NCBI RefSeq assembly: GCF_004358165.1
Contig: NZ_SMTG01000006.1
Coordinates: 146,358-210,357, forward strand
Direction: 5' to 3'
Length of the DNA: 64,000 nucleotides
DNA from: Luteimonas terrae
Lineage (GTDB): Bacteria > Pseudomonadota > Gammaproteobacteria > Xanthomonadales > Xanthomonadaceae
Both the position numbers and the translations under genes were made by a program. This document shows, in pieces, positions 42,236-49,163 of this stretch (position 1 is the first letter of the stretch; each line of letters opens with the position of its first letter). Below the pieces are notes generated by a model. The model did no database searches and was not told the origin of the DNA. It saw nothing but the letters and a program-made list of their open reading frames with translations.

Positions 42236-43216
42236 TTATCGCGCAGCCGCGTCCGCCGTGCCTTGCGCATACCGCCGCGCGACCACCGCGCAGACGATCA
42301 GCTGGATCTGGTGGTACAGCATCACCGGCAGCACGATCGCGCCGAGGCCGCCACTGGCGAACATCACCTTGGCCATCGGCAGCCCGGTAGCCAGACTCTT
42401 CTTCGACCCGCAGAACACGATCGCGATCTCGTCGGCGCGGTTGAATCCGAGGCGGCGTGCGATCCAGGCGATCAGCAGCATCGCGATCGCCAGCAGCACC
42501 GCGCAGGCCACCGCCACGGCGACGAGCGTCCACACCGGCGTCTCGCGCCACAGCCCTTCGACCACCGATGCGCTGAAGGCGGTGTAGACCACCAGCAGGA
42601 TCGTGCCCTGATCGGTCCAGCGCAGCACTGCGCGCCGACGCGTGACCCAGCCGCCGACCCACGGCCGCAGCAGATGCCCGACAACGAAGGGCAGCAGCAA
42701 CAGCAGCATGATCTTGCCGATCGCAGTGACCGGATGCGCCATCGCGCCCTCCGTGCTGCCGACCAGCAGGCCCATCAGCAACGGCGTCAGGGCGACGCCG
42801 ATCAGGCTCGACAGCGACGCGCTGCAGACCGCCGCCGGCACGTTGCCGCCCGCTATCGAGGTGAACGCGATCGACGACTGCACGGTCGACGGCAGCGTGC
42901 ACAGGAACAGCAGACCGACGTAGAGCTCGGGCGTCAGCAGCCAGCCCGACAGCGGCTTGCCCAGCAGCCCCAGCAGCGGAAACAGCGCGAACGTGCACGC
43001 AAGGATGGTGAGGTGCAGGCGCCAGTGCAGCGCACCGGCGACGATGGCCTCGCGCGACAGGCGTGCGCCGTGCAGGAAGAACAGGGCCGCGATCGCCACG
43101 TTGGTGACGATGTCCAGCACCGCGGCTGCGCGCCCCTGCACCGGCAGCAGCGACGCCAGCGCGACGGTCGCGAGCAGCAGGAGGGTGAACGGGTCGATGC
43201 GGGGACGGACGGACAT
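42236..43216 (-). CDS. Bile acid:sodium symporter family transporter (SLC10A7-like)
   Basis: A 326-residue membrane protein with ten helices of the SBF-like family. Characteristic segments are LFFLHGARLSREAI, TLPSTVQSSIAFTSIAGGNVPAAV and, near the end, EIAIVFCGSKKSLATGLPMAKVMF. The group is named for SLC10A7; bacterial members are thought to be Na+-coupled carriers of organic anions, but substrates are mostly unknown. It is convergent with the aldo/keto reductase and divergent from the endonuclease/phosphatase-like gene. Confidence 0.9.
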   Translation of the reverse strand: MSVRPRIDPFTLLLLATVALASLLPVQGRAAAVLDIVTNVAIAALFFLHGARLSREAIVAGALHWRLHLTILACTFALFPLLGLLGKPLSGWLLTPELYVGLLFLCTLPSTVQSSIAFTSIAGGNVPAAVCSASLSSLIGVALTPLLMGLLVGSTEGAMAHPVTAIGKIMLLLLLPFVVGHLLRPWVGGWVTRRRAVLRWTDQGTILLVVYTAFSASVVEGLWRETPVWTLVAVAVACAVLLAIAMLLIAWIARRLGFNRADEIAIVFCGSKKSLATGLPMAKVMFASGGLGAIVLPVMLYHQIQLIVCAVVARRYAQGTADAAAR

Positions 43217-43380
43217 GCGGCGTGTTTCCTGTCGCAGACGCCGCCGGCAGCGTGCCGGCGGGGCTGCATGGTCGCAGCCACGGCACCCGGCGGCCAGTGA
43301 ACGACGCGTGGCGCGCTGCGTTCACACGCTGCCAGCGCGCGCGTGTTCATAGTTCGGCTTCCTCGGTTCACGACGCCACG

Positions 43381-44460
43381 ATGCAGACCCTGATCTTCGC
43401 AGCGGCGACCGGCCTGCTCGCCATTGCGACGCTGCTGCCCACGATCCGCAGCGGTGCGTGGTGGATCCGCGGCTTCGATTTTCCGCGTCTGCAGCTGGTG
43501 GTCCTCTCGGCGCTGCTGCTGGTCGTGCAACTGGTGGTCAATCCGATCGACGACCCGTGGACCACCGCGATCGTCGGCGTCAACGCTGCCTGCATGCTCT
43601 GGCAGGCGTGGTGGATCATTCCCTATACCCGGCTGGCGCGCGTCGAAGTCGAGGACGCGCCGGCCGATGCGCAGGCGCGCATCCGCCTGCTGGCCAGCAA
43701 CGTGCTGACGACCAATCGCAACGCCGACCTGCTGATCGCACAGGTGCGCACGCAGCAACCGGACGTGCTGATCGCGGTCGAGACCGATGCTTGGTGGGAA
43801 TCGCGTCTGGATACCTTGCTGGACGTGCTGCCGCACGCGGTGCGCTGCCCGCTCGACAACCTCTACGGCATGCACGTCTACTCGCGCCTGCCCCTGCACG
43901 ACACGGAAATCCGCTATCTGGTCCAGGACGACATTCCGTCCGTGCACGCGACGTTGGAACTCGATGGCGGCCGCCGCATCGTGCTGCACGCACTACATCC
44001 GCGCCCGCCCAGTCCCACCGAGGCTGACAGCTCCGCCGAACGTGATGCCGAACTGGTGGTGGTGGGGCGTGCGGCGGAATCGGCGACCCTGCCGGTGATC
44101 GTCGCAGGCGATCTCAACGACGTGGCGTGGTCACGCACCACGCGGCTGTTCCGAAAGCTCAGCGGCCTGCTCGACCCGCGCATCGGCCGCGGCATGTACA
44201 ACACCTTCCACACGAAGCTGCCCGGGCTGCGGTGGCCGCTCGACCATCTGTTCCACAGCCACCACTTCACCCTGGTGCACATGCAGCGGCTGGGCGACGT
44301 GGGCTCGGATCACTTTCCGATCCTGGTCGAACTGGCGCTGTCGCCCGGGGAGAACGACGCGGATGCGGGCCTCGAGCCGGATGCAGAAGACGAGGCGGAC
44401 GCCGATGCGGCGATCGCCGAAGCCGGCGCGGCCAACACCTCGGCACCGGTCAAGGGTTGA
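43381..44460 (+). CDS. Membrane-anchored endonuclease/exonuclease/phosphatase family protein
   Basis: A 359-residue protein. Two or three N-terminal helices (about 1-80) anchor it, and an EEP catalytic domain lies outside the cytoplasm. Active-site features are LASNVLTTNRNADLL, AVETD, the HALHPRPP segment, AGDLNDVAWS and the final GSDHFPILV. These follow the order of the metal-dependent EEP fold. The acidic C-terminal tail (about 325-359) is low complexity. Its substrate, a nucleic acid or a phospholipid, is unknown; related exported proteins (AvbD-like) are uncharacterised. Confidence 0.85.
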   Translation: MQTLIFAAATGLLAIATLLPTIRSGAWWIRGFDFPRLQLVVLSALLLVVQLVVNPIDDPWTTAIVGVNAACMLWQAWWIIPYTRLARVEVEDAPADAQARIRLLASNVLTTNRNADLLIAQVRTQQPDVLIAVETDAWWESRLDTLLDVLPHAVRCPLDNLYGMHVYSRLPLHDTEIRYLVQDDIPSVHATLELDGGRRIVLHALHPRPPSPTEADSSAERDAELVVVGRAAESATLPVIVAGDLNDVAWSRTTRLFRKLSGLLDPRIGRGMYNTFHTKLPGLRWPLDHLFHSHHFTLVHMQRLGDVGSDHFPILVELALSPGENDADAGLEPDAEDEADADAAIAEAGAANTSAPVKG

Positions 44461-44502
44461 GCATCGCCGTCAGGCGACGGCATACACGCGACGTGCGAAC
44501 CG

Positions 44503-44865
44503 TCAGCGGTCCAGTCGCGCCCGCAGGTCGCGCAGGTCGCGCTTGGCGATGTGGCGCAGCGTGTCGTCGCGCCACGCATCGGCCGCTTCGGCGCCGGACG
44601 ACGCCATGCGGCGCTCGTACTCGGGCTGCATCTGTGCACGGCGGAGTTCACGGATCCGCCGGTACTCGTGCTTGAGCGCCGACATGCGCCGCAGCGGCCG
44701 TGTTTCCTCGATGGGCTGCAGCCACGGCTGATGCGCGGTCTGCTGCGCGACTTCGCCCGGCGACTCGGCACCGGCGTGCGGTCCGCTCGCGCGTGCAGGC
44801 GAAGCGCAGGCGGCGACCAGCGCCAACGCGCAGCCACATGCGGTCGAAACGGCCCGGATGTCCAT
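44503..44865 (-). CDS. Small lipoprotein of unknown function
   Basis: A 120-residue protein with a signal peptide and a likely lipobox (LVAAC). The mature part is charged, rich in arginine and glutamate and likely helical (LKHEYRRIRELRRAQMQPEYERR). No domain is recognised. A basic lipoprotein of this kind could bind peptidoglycan or nucleic acid, but this is not supported by any specific motif. A possible intergenic promoter lies between it and the next gene at 44964. Confidence 0.6.
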   Translation of the reverse strand: MDIRAVSTACGCALALVAACASPARASGPHAGAESPGEVAQQTAHQPWLQPIEETRPLRRMSALKHEYRRIRELRRAQMQPEYERRMASSGAEAADAWRDDTLRHIAKRDLRDLRARLDR

Positions 44866-44963
44866 CGCACCCTCCCATGCGGAGACGGACGCGCGAAACG
44901 TAGCAGGGAATGCGCGAACGAAATGTTCAGTTCGCGCGTTCAGCCGGACGGGACGACGAACGG

Positions 44964-45521
44964 TCAGCCGGGGCCGGGCCGCAGGTCGAATCCGAGGCCA
45001 TGGCCGATGACCCGCATGCCCTCGTCATCGTCGCGCGGCGCGATGACGCCCGCGACCGTGTCGTCGCCGGTGTCCCAGGTCCACAGCGTGTAACCGGCGA
45101 CGCGCAGTTGGTCGTAGGCCGCTTCGAGCAGCGCACTGGTCGAGGCGCCCGCCAGCGCGTCGTCGTCGGTCGGATCTTCGACGTCCCAGTTGATCTCGAC
45201 GCGAAAACGCTCGGACAGCGTCGTCAACGCGTCGATCAGCGTCGTGCGCTCGTCTTCAGCGATACGGAAACTCGAACGCCAGTCGGTCGCGGCCTCCAGC
45301 GCCGCCTGCACCGACTCGGGCGCGTCGTCGTCCCCGAGCGTCTCGCGGAAGGCCTGGAACTGCTGCACGGCGGACTCTTCGTCGCCGGGGTTGATGCGCA
45401 GCAGCCACTGCCAGGCCAGCACTTCGATGTCGCCTTCGTGCTCGCTGTCGTCCCCCTCGTCGTCGGCCGCGCCGAAGGCGAAGTTGTCGTCGGGGTCGAA
45501 GTCGTGGTCGCGGGCGGACAT
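44964..45521 (-). CDS. Acidic protein of unknown function (DUF6630-like)
   Basis: A 185-residue cytoplasmic protein with a strongly acidic N-terminus (DHDFDPDDNFAFGAADDEGDDSEHEGD). The body is helical: EVLAWQWLLRINPGDEESAVQQFQAFRE and LLEAAYDQLRVAGYTLWTWD. The tryptophan-rich end (LWTWDTGDDTVAGVI) looks like a small alpha/beta domain of the DUF6630 type; I am not sure of that assignment. It follows the PNPOx gene after 83 bases that contain a GC hairpin at 45551-45576. Confidence 0.6.
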   Translation of the reverse strand: MSARDHDFDPDDNFAFGAADDEGDDSEHEGDIEVLAWQWLLRINPGDEESAVQQFQAFRETLGDDDAPESVQAALEAATDWRSSFRIAEDERTTLIDALTTLSERFRVEINWDVEDPTDDDALAGASTSALLEAAYDQLRVAGYTLWTWDTGDDTVAGVIAPRDDDEGMRVIGHGLGFDLRPGPG

Positions 45522-45550
45522 GGCGCTGCTCGTGGATCGGGCCACATAGT

Positions 45551-45576
45551 GTGCCGCGGCCATCGGGCCGCGGCAC
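45551..45576. repeat. GC-rich inverted repeat between two leftward genes
   Basis: Eleven-base arms (GTGCCGCGGCC and GGCCGCGGCAC) with a four-base loop. No T-run follows on the leftward strand, so it is not a complete intrinsic terminator. It may be an RNA-stabilising hairpin between the PNPOx gene and the gene downstream. Confidence 0.6.
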
Positions 45577-45604
45577 GTTCTGCCTGCGCCGCGTTGCGCT
45601 TGGG

Positions 45605-46330
45605 TCAGCCGCGCGCGGTGGTCTTCTTGACCGCGCGCTTGCCGGTCGCGGCGGTGCGCTGGGTTGCAGCCTTCTTCGTCGTGGTCGCCGTCTTCCTGGC
45701 TGGCGCGGCCTTCTTCGCGGTCGTCTTCGCCGACTTCGTCGCCGTGGACTTCTTCGCCGTGCGCTTCGCGCCGCCGCGTGCGTCGGCATGCGACGGCGGC
45801 AGGCGCGAGGTCTTGCGGTCGCCGCGCAGGTCGACGATGCGGTTCTCGCCCATCACCTCTTCGCGCTTGGTCACGCGCGCCACCGCGAAGGCGATCGCCT
45901 TGCCGATCAGCGAGCCCGGGCCGTCCCAGTATTCGGCGGTACGCACCTCGACCTCGATCAGCGTCAGCTTGGGGTCGTTGACGCCGCGCGGGAAGTAGGC
46001 CTTGAGCGCATCGTTCCAGAACGCCTCGATCTTCACCGGGTCTTCGTTGACCATGGCATCGCCGGTCATCGAGACGTAGGTGTTGCGGCCCTTGGATGCG
46101 TAGGCGAGGTTGACCTTGGAGTTGCGCGCGATCTCGGCGACCTTCGGGCTGTCGGACGCGACGAAGAACCACACACGCGAGCCGTCGAACTGCGCCTTCT
46201 GCGTCGACAGCGGGCGACTGACCAGATAGCCGTCCGGACCGACGGTGGTGAACATCGTGATGTCGATGTCCTCGATGAGTTTCGCGATCATCTGCGCGTC
46301 CTTCGCGCCCTTGGTGCTTCGCGATGCCAT
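45605..46330 (-). CDS. PNPOx-like stress protein with a histone H1-like basic tail
   Basis: A 241-residue protein. Residues 1 to about 160 form a split-barrel flavin-binding domain of the general stress protein 26 type (FTTVGPDGYLVSRPLSTQKAQFDGSRVWFFVASDS, then PGSLIGKAIAFAVARVT). The last 55 residues or so are almost only K, A, T and R in short KKA/TAKK repeats, like AlgP and bacterial H1-like proteins that bind DNA. The two parts are in one open frame with no sign of a frameshift. The basic tail suggests the enzyme or sensor is held on the nucleoid; that is inference. Confidence 0.85.
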   Translation of the reverse strand: MASRSTKGAKDAQMIAKLIEDIDITMFTTVGPDGYLVSRPLSTQKAQFDGSRVWFFVASDSPKVAEIARNSKVNLAYASKGRNTYVSMTGDAMVNEDPVKIEAFWNDALKAYFPRGVNDPKLTLIEVEVRTAEYWDGPGSLIGKAIAFAVARVTKREEVMGENRIVDLRGDRKTSRLPPSHADARGGAKRTAKKSTATKSAKTTAKKAAPARKTATTTKKAATQRTAATGKRAVKKTTARG

Positions 46331-46410
46331 GTCGCACTCCGCATGTGGATTCGCGCGCAGTGTCGGCAGCGCCGCGACCAACGGGTGTGAAGGCGCCGCG
46401 GCGCGCGGCC

Positions 46411-47613
46411 TCAGCAGGCGCTGGGCGAGACGTCGCGACGACGCCGTTCGGCGCGACGCGCGAGCAGATAGATCGCCAGACCCGCGGCGGCGGTCACGGC
46501 GCCGACGACGCCGGTGGAGGTCGGCGCGAATCCGGCGGCGATCGCCATGCCGCCCAGCCACGGGCCGAGCGCGTTCGCGGCGTTGAACGCGGCGTGGTTC
46601 GAGGCGGCGGCCAGCGTCTGCGCATCGCCGGCGACATCCATCAGGCGCGTCTGCAGCACCGGCGCCAGTGCGCCCATCGTGCCGACCGCGACCAGCGACA
46701 GCAGGATCGACCACGGCGCATGCGCGGCCAGCGGGAAGCTGAGCAGCACCAGCAGCGACCAGCCCAGCGTCACCGGCACCGCGCGGAACGCGAGACGGTC
46801 GACCAGCCAGCCGCCGGCGATGTTGCCCAGGATCGCGCCGACGCCGAACGCGGCCAGCGCGACCGGCACCCACGACTCCGCCACGCCGGTGACCTGCACC
46901 AGCGTTTCGGTGACGTAACTGAAGACGCAGAACATGCCGGCGAACCCGACCGCGCCGATCAGCAGCGCATACCAGACCTGGGGCGTGTTGAACGCGCGCA
47001 GTTCACGCATCGGCGTCTGCGGGCGCTCGTCCGGATCGGGCGCGAGGAAACGCGCCACCAGGGCCACGGTCAGCACCGACAGCGCGGTAACAAGGCCGAA
47101 GGTCCAGCGCCAGCTGAAGTGCTGGCCCAGCCACGTCGCCAGCGGATTGCCGACGAGGATCGCGATCGACAGACCCAGCAGCACGCGCGCCATCGCAGTG
47201 CCGCGTTGCGCGGCCGGGCTGATCGAGGCGGCCACCAGCATCGCCACGCCGAAATAGGCGCCGTGCGGCAGGCCGGCAACGAAGCGCGCGACCAGCATCG
47301 CGGAATAGTTGGGCGCGAGCGCGCTGGCCAGGTTACCGAGCGCATAGAAAGCCATCAGCGCAAGCAGCAGCGGCCGGCGCGGAATGCGCGCGCCGAGAAT
47401 CGCCAGCAATGGCGCACCGACGACGACGCCGACCGCGTAGGCACTGATCATGTGCCCGACCGCGGGCGCGTCCACGCCGAAGCCGCGGATCAGTTCCGGC
47501 ATCAGGCCCATCATCGCGAACTCGCTGGTGCCGATCGCGAACCCGCCCATCGCCAGCGCGAACAGGATCAGCGTGCGGGTGCGCTGCGGCGGCAGCGCCG
47601 GTGCGGTGGCCAT
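46411..47613 (-). CDS. MFS transporter (AraJ/drug:H+ antiporter type)
   Basis: A 400-residue inner-membrane transporter with twelve helices. The start FALAMGGFAIGTSEFAMMGLMPEL is the usual form of the DHA1 group that includes AraJ and YdhP exporters. Motif A appears as GARIPRRPLLL and motif C-like residues as FVAGLPHGAYFGVAML. Substrates could be sugars, antibiotics or metabolites. The first in-frame methionine (47640) adds nine residues; MATAPALPP was chosen. It is divergent from the flavodoxin-like gene. Confidence 0.9.
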   Translation of the reverse strand: MATAPALPPQRTRTLILFALAMGGFAIGTSEFAMMGLMPELIRGFGVDAPAVGHMISAYAVGVVVGAPLLAILGARIPRRPLLLALMAFYALGNLASALAPNYSAMLVARFVAGLPHGAYFGVAMLVAASISPAAQRGTAMARVLLGLSIAILVGNPLATWLGQHFSWRWTFGLVTALSVLTVALVARFLAPDPDERPQTPMRELRAFNTPQVWYALLIGAVGFAGMFCVFSYVTETLVQVTGVAESWVPVALAAFGVGAILGNIAGGWLVDRLAFRAVPVTLGWSLLVLLSFPLAAHAPWSILLSLVAVGTMGALAPVLQTRLMDVAGDAQTLAAASNHAAFNAANALGPWLGGMAIAAGFAPTSTGVVGAVTAAAGLAIYLLARRAERRRRDVSPSAC

Positions 47614-47798
47614 GCGGAAGCTCCGGAGCGTGACCGGCAATTATTGTGCATCGCAGCATCGGCGTCACGGCCGTGCCGGGGACCACAGCGTTGCACGGGC
47701 GCCGCTGTTCAGGCCGACAGCGCTGAACACGTGCCGACGACGACCGCTGGACGCGAGGGGCGCAATAGTCGCGGCCCCTTCCGCTTCCGGCCGGCCCC

Positions 47799-48410
47799 AT
47801 GACCCTGACCGCCTTCGGACTGAACTGCACGCTCAAATCCGGCGATGCCGCATCTTCGACCCAGAAGCTGCTCGACCAGCTGCTCGACGCCATGGCCGGC
47901 CACGGCGCGGAGACCTCCAGCGCGCGCGTCGCCGATTTCGACGTCAAGCCGGGTGTGACCGCCGACGAGGGCGACGGCGACCAGTGGCCCGAGCTGCGCA
48001 AGCGCATCATGGACGCGCAGATCCTGGTCGTCGCCACGCCGATCTGGATGGGCCACCCGTCCAGCATTGCCCAGCGCGTGCTCGAACGACTGGATGCGGT
48101 GCTTTCGGAGATCGACGACGACGGCGTCTACCCCACTTTCGGCAAGGTCGCCGTGGCCGCGGTGGTCGGCAACGAGGACGGCGCCCATCACGTCTGCGCG
48201 CAGCTCTATCAGGGCCTGACCGACGTGGGCTTCACCATCCCCGGCGGCAGTCCGCCGTACTGGGTGGGCGAGGCGATGGGCAGCGTCGACTACAAGGACC
48301 TGCCGAAGACGCCGGACAAGGTTGCCGAGACCATCGCGACCATCGCCAGCAACGCCGTGCACCTGGCCGGCGTGCTGCAGGCGCAGCCGTATCCCAAGCC
48401 CAGGCGCTGA
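47799..48410 (+). CDS. Flavodoxin-like NADPH-dependent FMN reductase family protein
   Basis: A 203-residue protein of the flavodoxin fold. The N-terminal phosphate loop is SGDAASSTQKLLDQLLDAM, the second FMN loop is ATPIWMGHPSSIAQRVLERLD, and AAVVGNEDGAHHV is the third. These fit NAD(P)H-dependent FMN reductases of the azoreductase/WrbA type. It is probably a soluble quinone or flavin reductase. Six bases separate it from the DUF72 gene, so the two form an operon. Confidence 0.87.
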   Translation: MTLTAFGLNCTLKSGDAASSTQKLLDQLLDAMAGHGAETSSARVADFDVKPGVTADEGDGDQWPELRKRIMDAQILVVATPIWMGHPSSIAQRVLERLDAVLSEIDDDGVYPTFGKVAVAAVVGNEDGAHHVCAQLYQGLTDVGFTIPGGSPPYWVGEAMGSVDYKDLPKTPDKVAETIATIASNAVHLAGVLQAQPYPKPRR

Positions 48411-48416
48411 GCGACG

Positions 48417-49127
48417 GTGGTCCGGATCGGCTGCGCGGGCTGGTCGATCGGATCGCGCGTCGCCGACCTGTTCGGCGACGGCGCCAGCGCGCTGGCGCGC
48501 TACGCGAGCCGCTTCGACCTAGTGGAAATCAACTCGTCGTTCCATCGCGACCATCGCCGCGACACCTACGCACGCTGGGCCGACAGCGTGCCGCCACGCT
48601 TCCGCTTCTCGATCAAGCTGCCGCGTGCGATCACACATGACGCACGTCTGGCGGGCTGTGGTGCGCAGCTGGACGCATTCTTCGCCGCCGCGGACGGGCT
48701 GGGCGACCGGCTCGACTGCGTCCTGGTGCAACTGCCGCCCGGTCTCGACTTCGATGCGCGCACCGCGAGCACGTTCTTCCGGATGCTCGCGCGGCGCTGG
48801 CATGGTCGGGTCGCCTGCGAACCGCGTCATGCCGGGTGGCTGACGCCGCCCGCCGACGCCCTGCTCGCGCGGCACGGCATCGCCCGGGTCGCTGCCGACC
48901 CGGCGCGCCACGGCGACGATGCACGCCCCGGCGGTGACCTGCGCTTCGCCTACTGGCGCTGGCACGGCACGCCGAAGATCTACTACAGCGACTACGACGC
49001 CCATGCGCTCGATGCGATCGCGCGCGCGGTGCGGGCGGGACCGGCGGATGCGGTCGTCGTCTTCGACAACACCGCGGCAGGTCACGCCGTGCGCAATGCC
49101 GCTGCATTGCAGGCACGGCTGGGTTGA
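48417..49127 (+). CDS. DUF72 domain protein
   Basis: A 236-residue TIM-barrel protein. Family markers are IGCAGWSI at the N-terminus, FDLVEINSSFHRDHRRDTYARWA, FRFSIKLPRAITHD and the C-terminal VFDNTAAGHAVRNA. DUF72 proteins are common and unassigned; a link to DNA or sugar phosphate chemistry has been guessed. It begins with GTG six bases after the flavodoxin-like gene. The sequence looks complete. Confidence 0.88.
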   Translation: MVRIGCAGWSIGSRVADLFGDGASALARYASRFDLVEINSSFHRDHRRDTYARWADSVPPRFRFSIKLPRAITHDARLAGCGAQLDAFFAAADGLGDRLDCVLVQLPPGLDFDARTASTFFRMLARRWHGRVACEPRHAGWLTPPADALLARHGIARVAADPARHGDDARPGGDLRFAYWRWHGTPKIYYSDYDAHALDAIARAVRAGPADAVVVFDNTAAGHAVRNAAALQARLG

Positions 49128-49163
49128 GGTCGTCATCACGTCGCGACGACACCCTGTGGCAGG

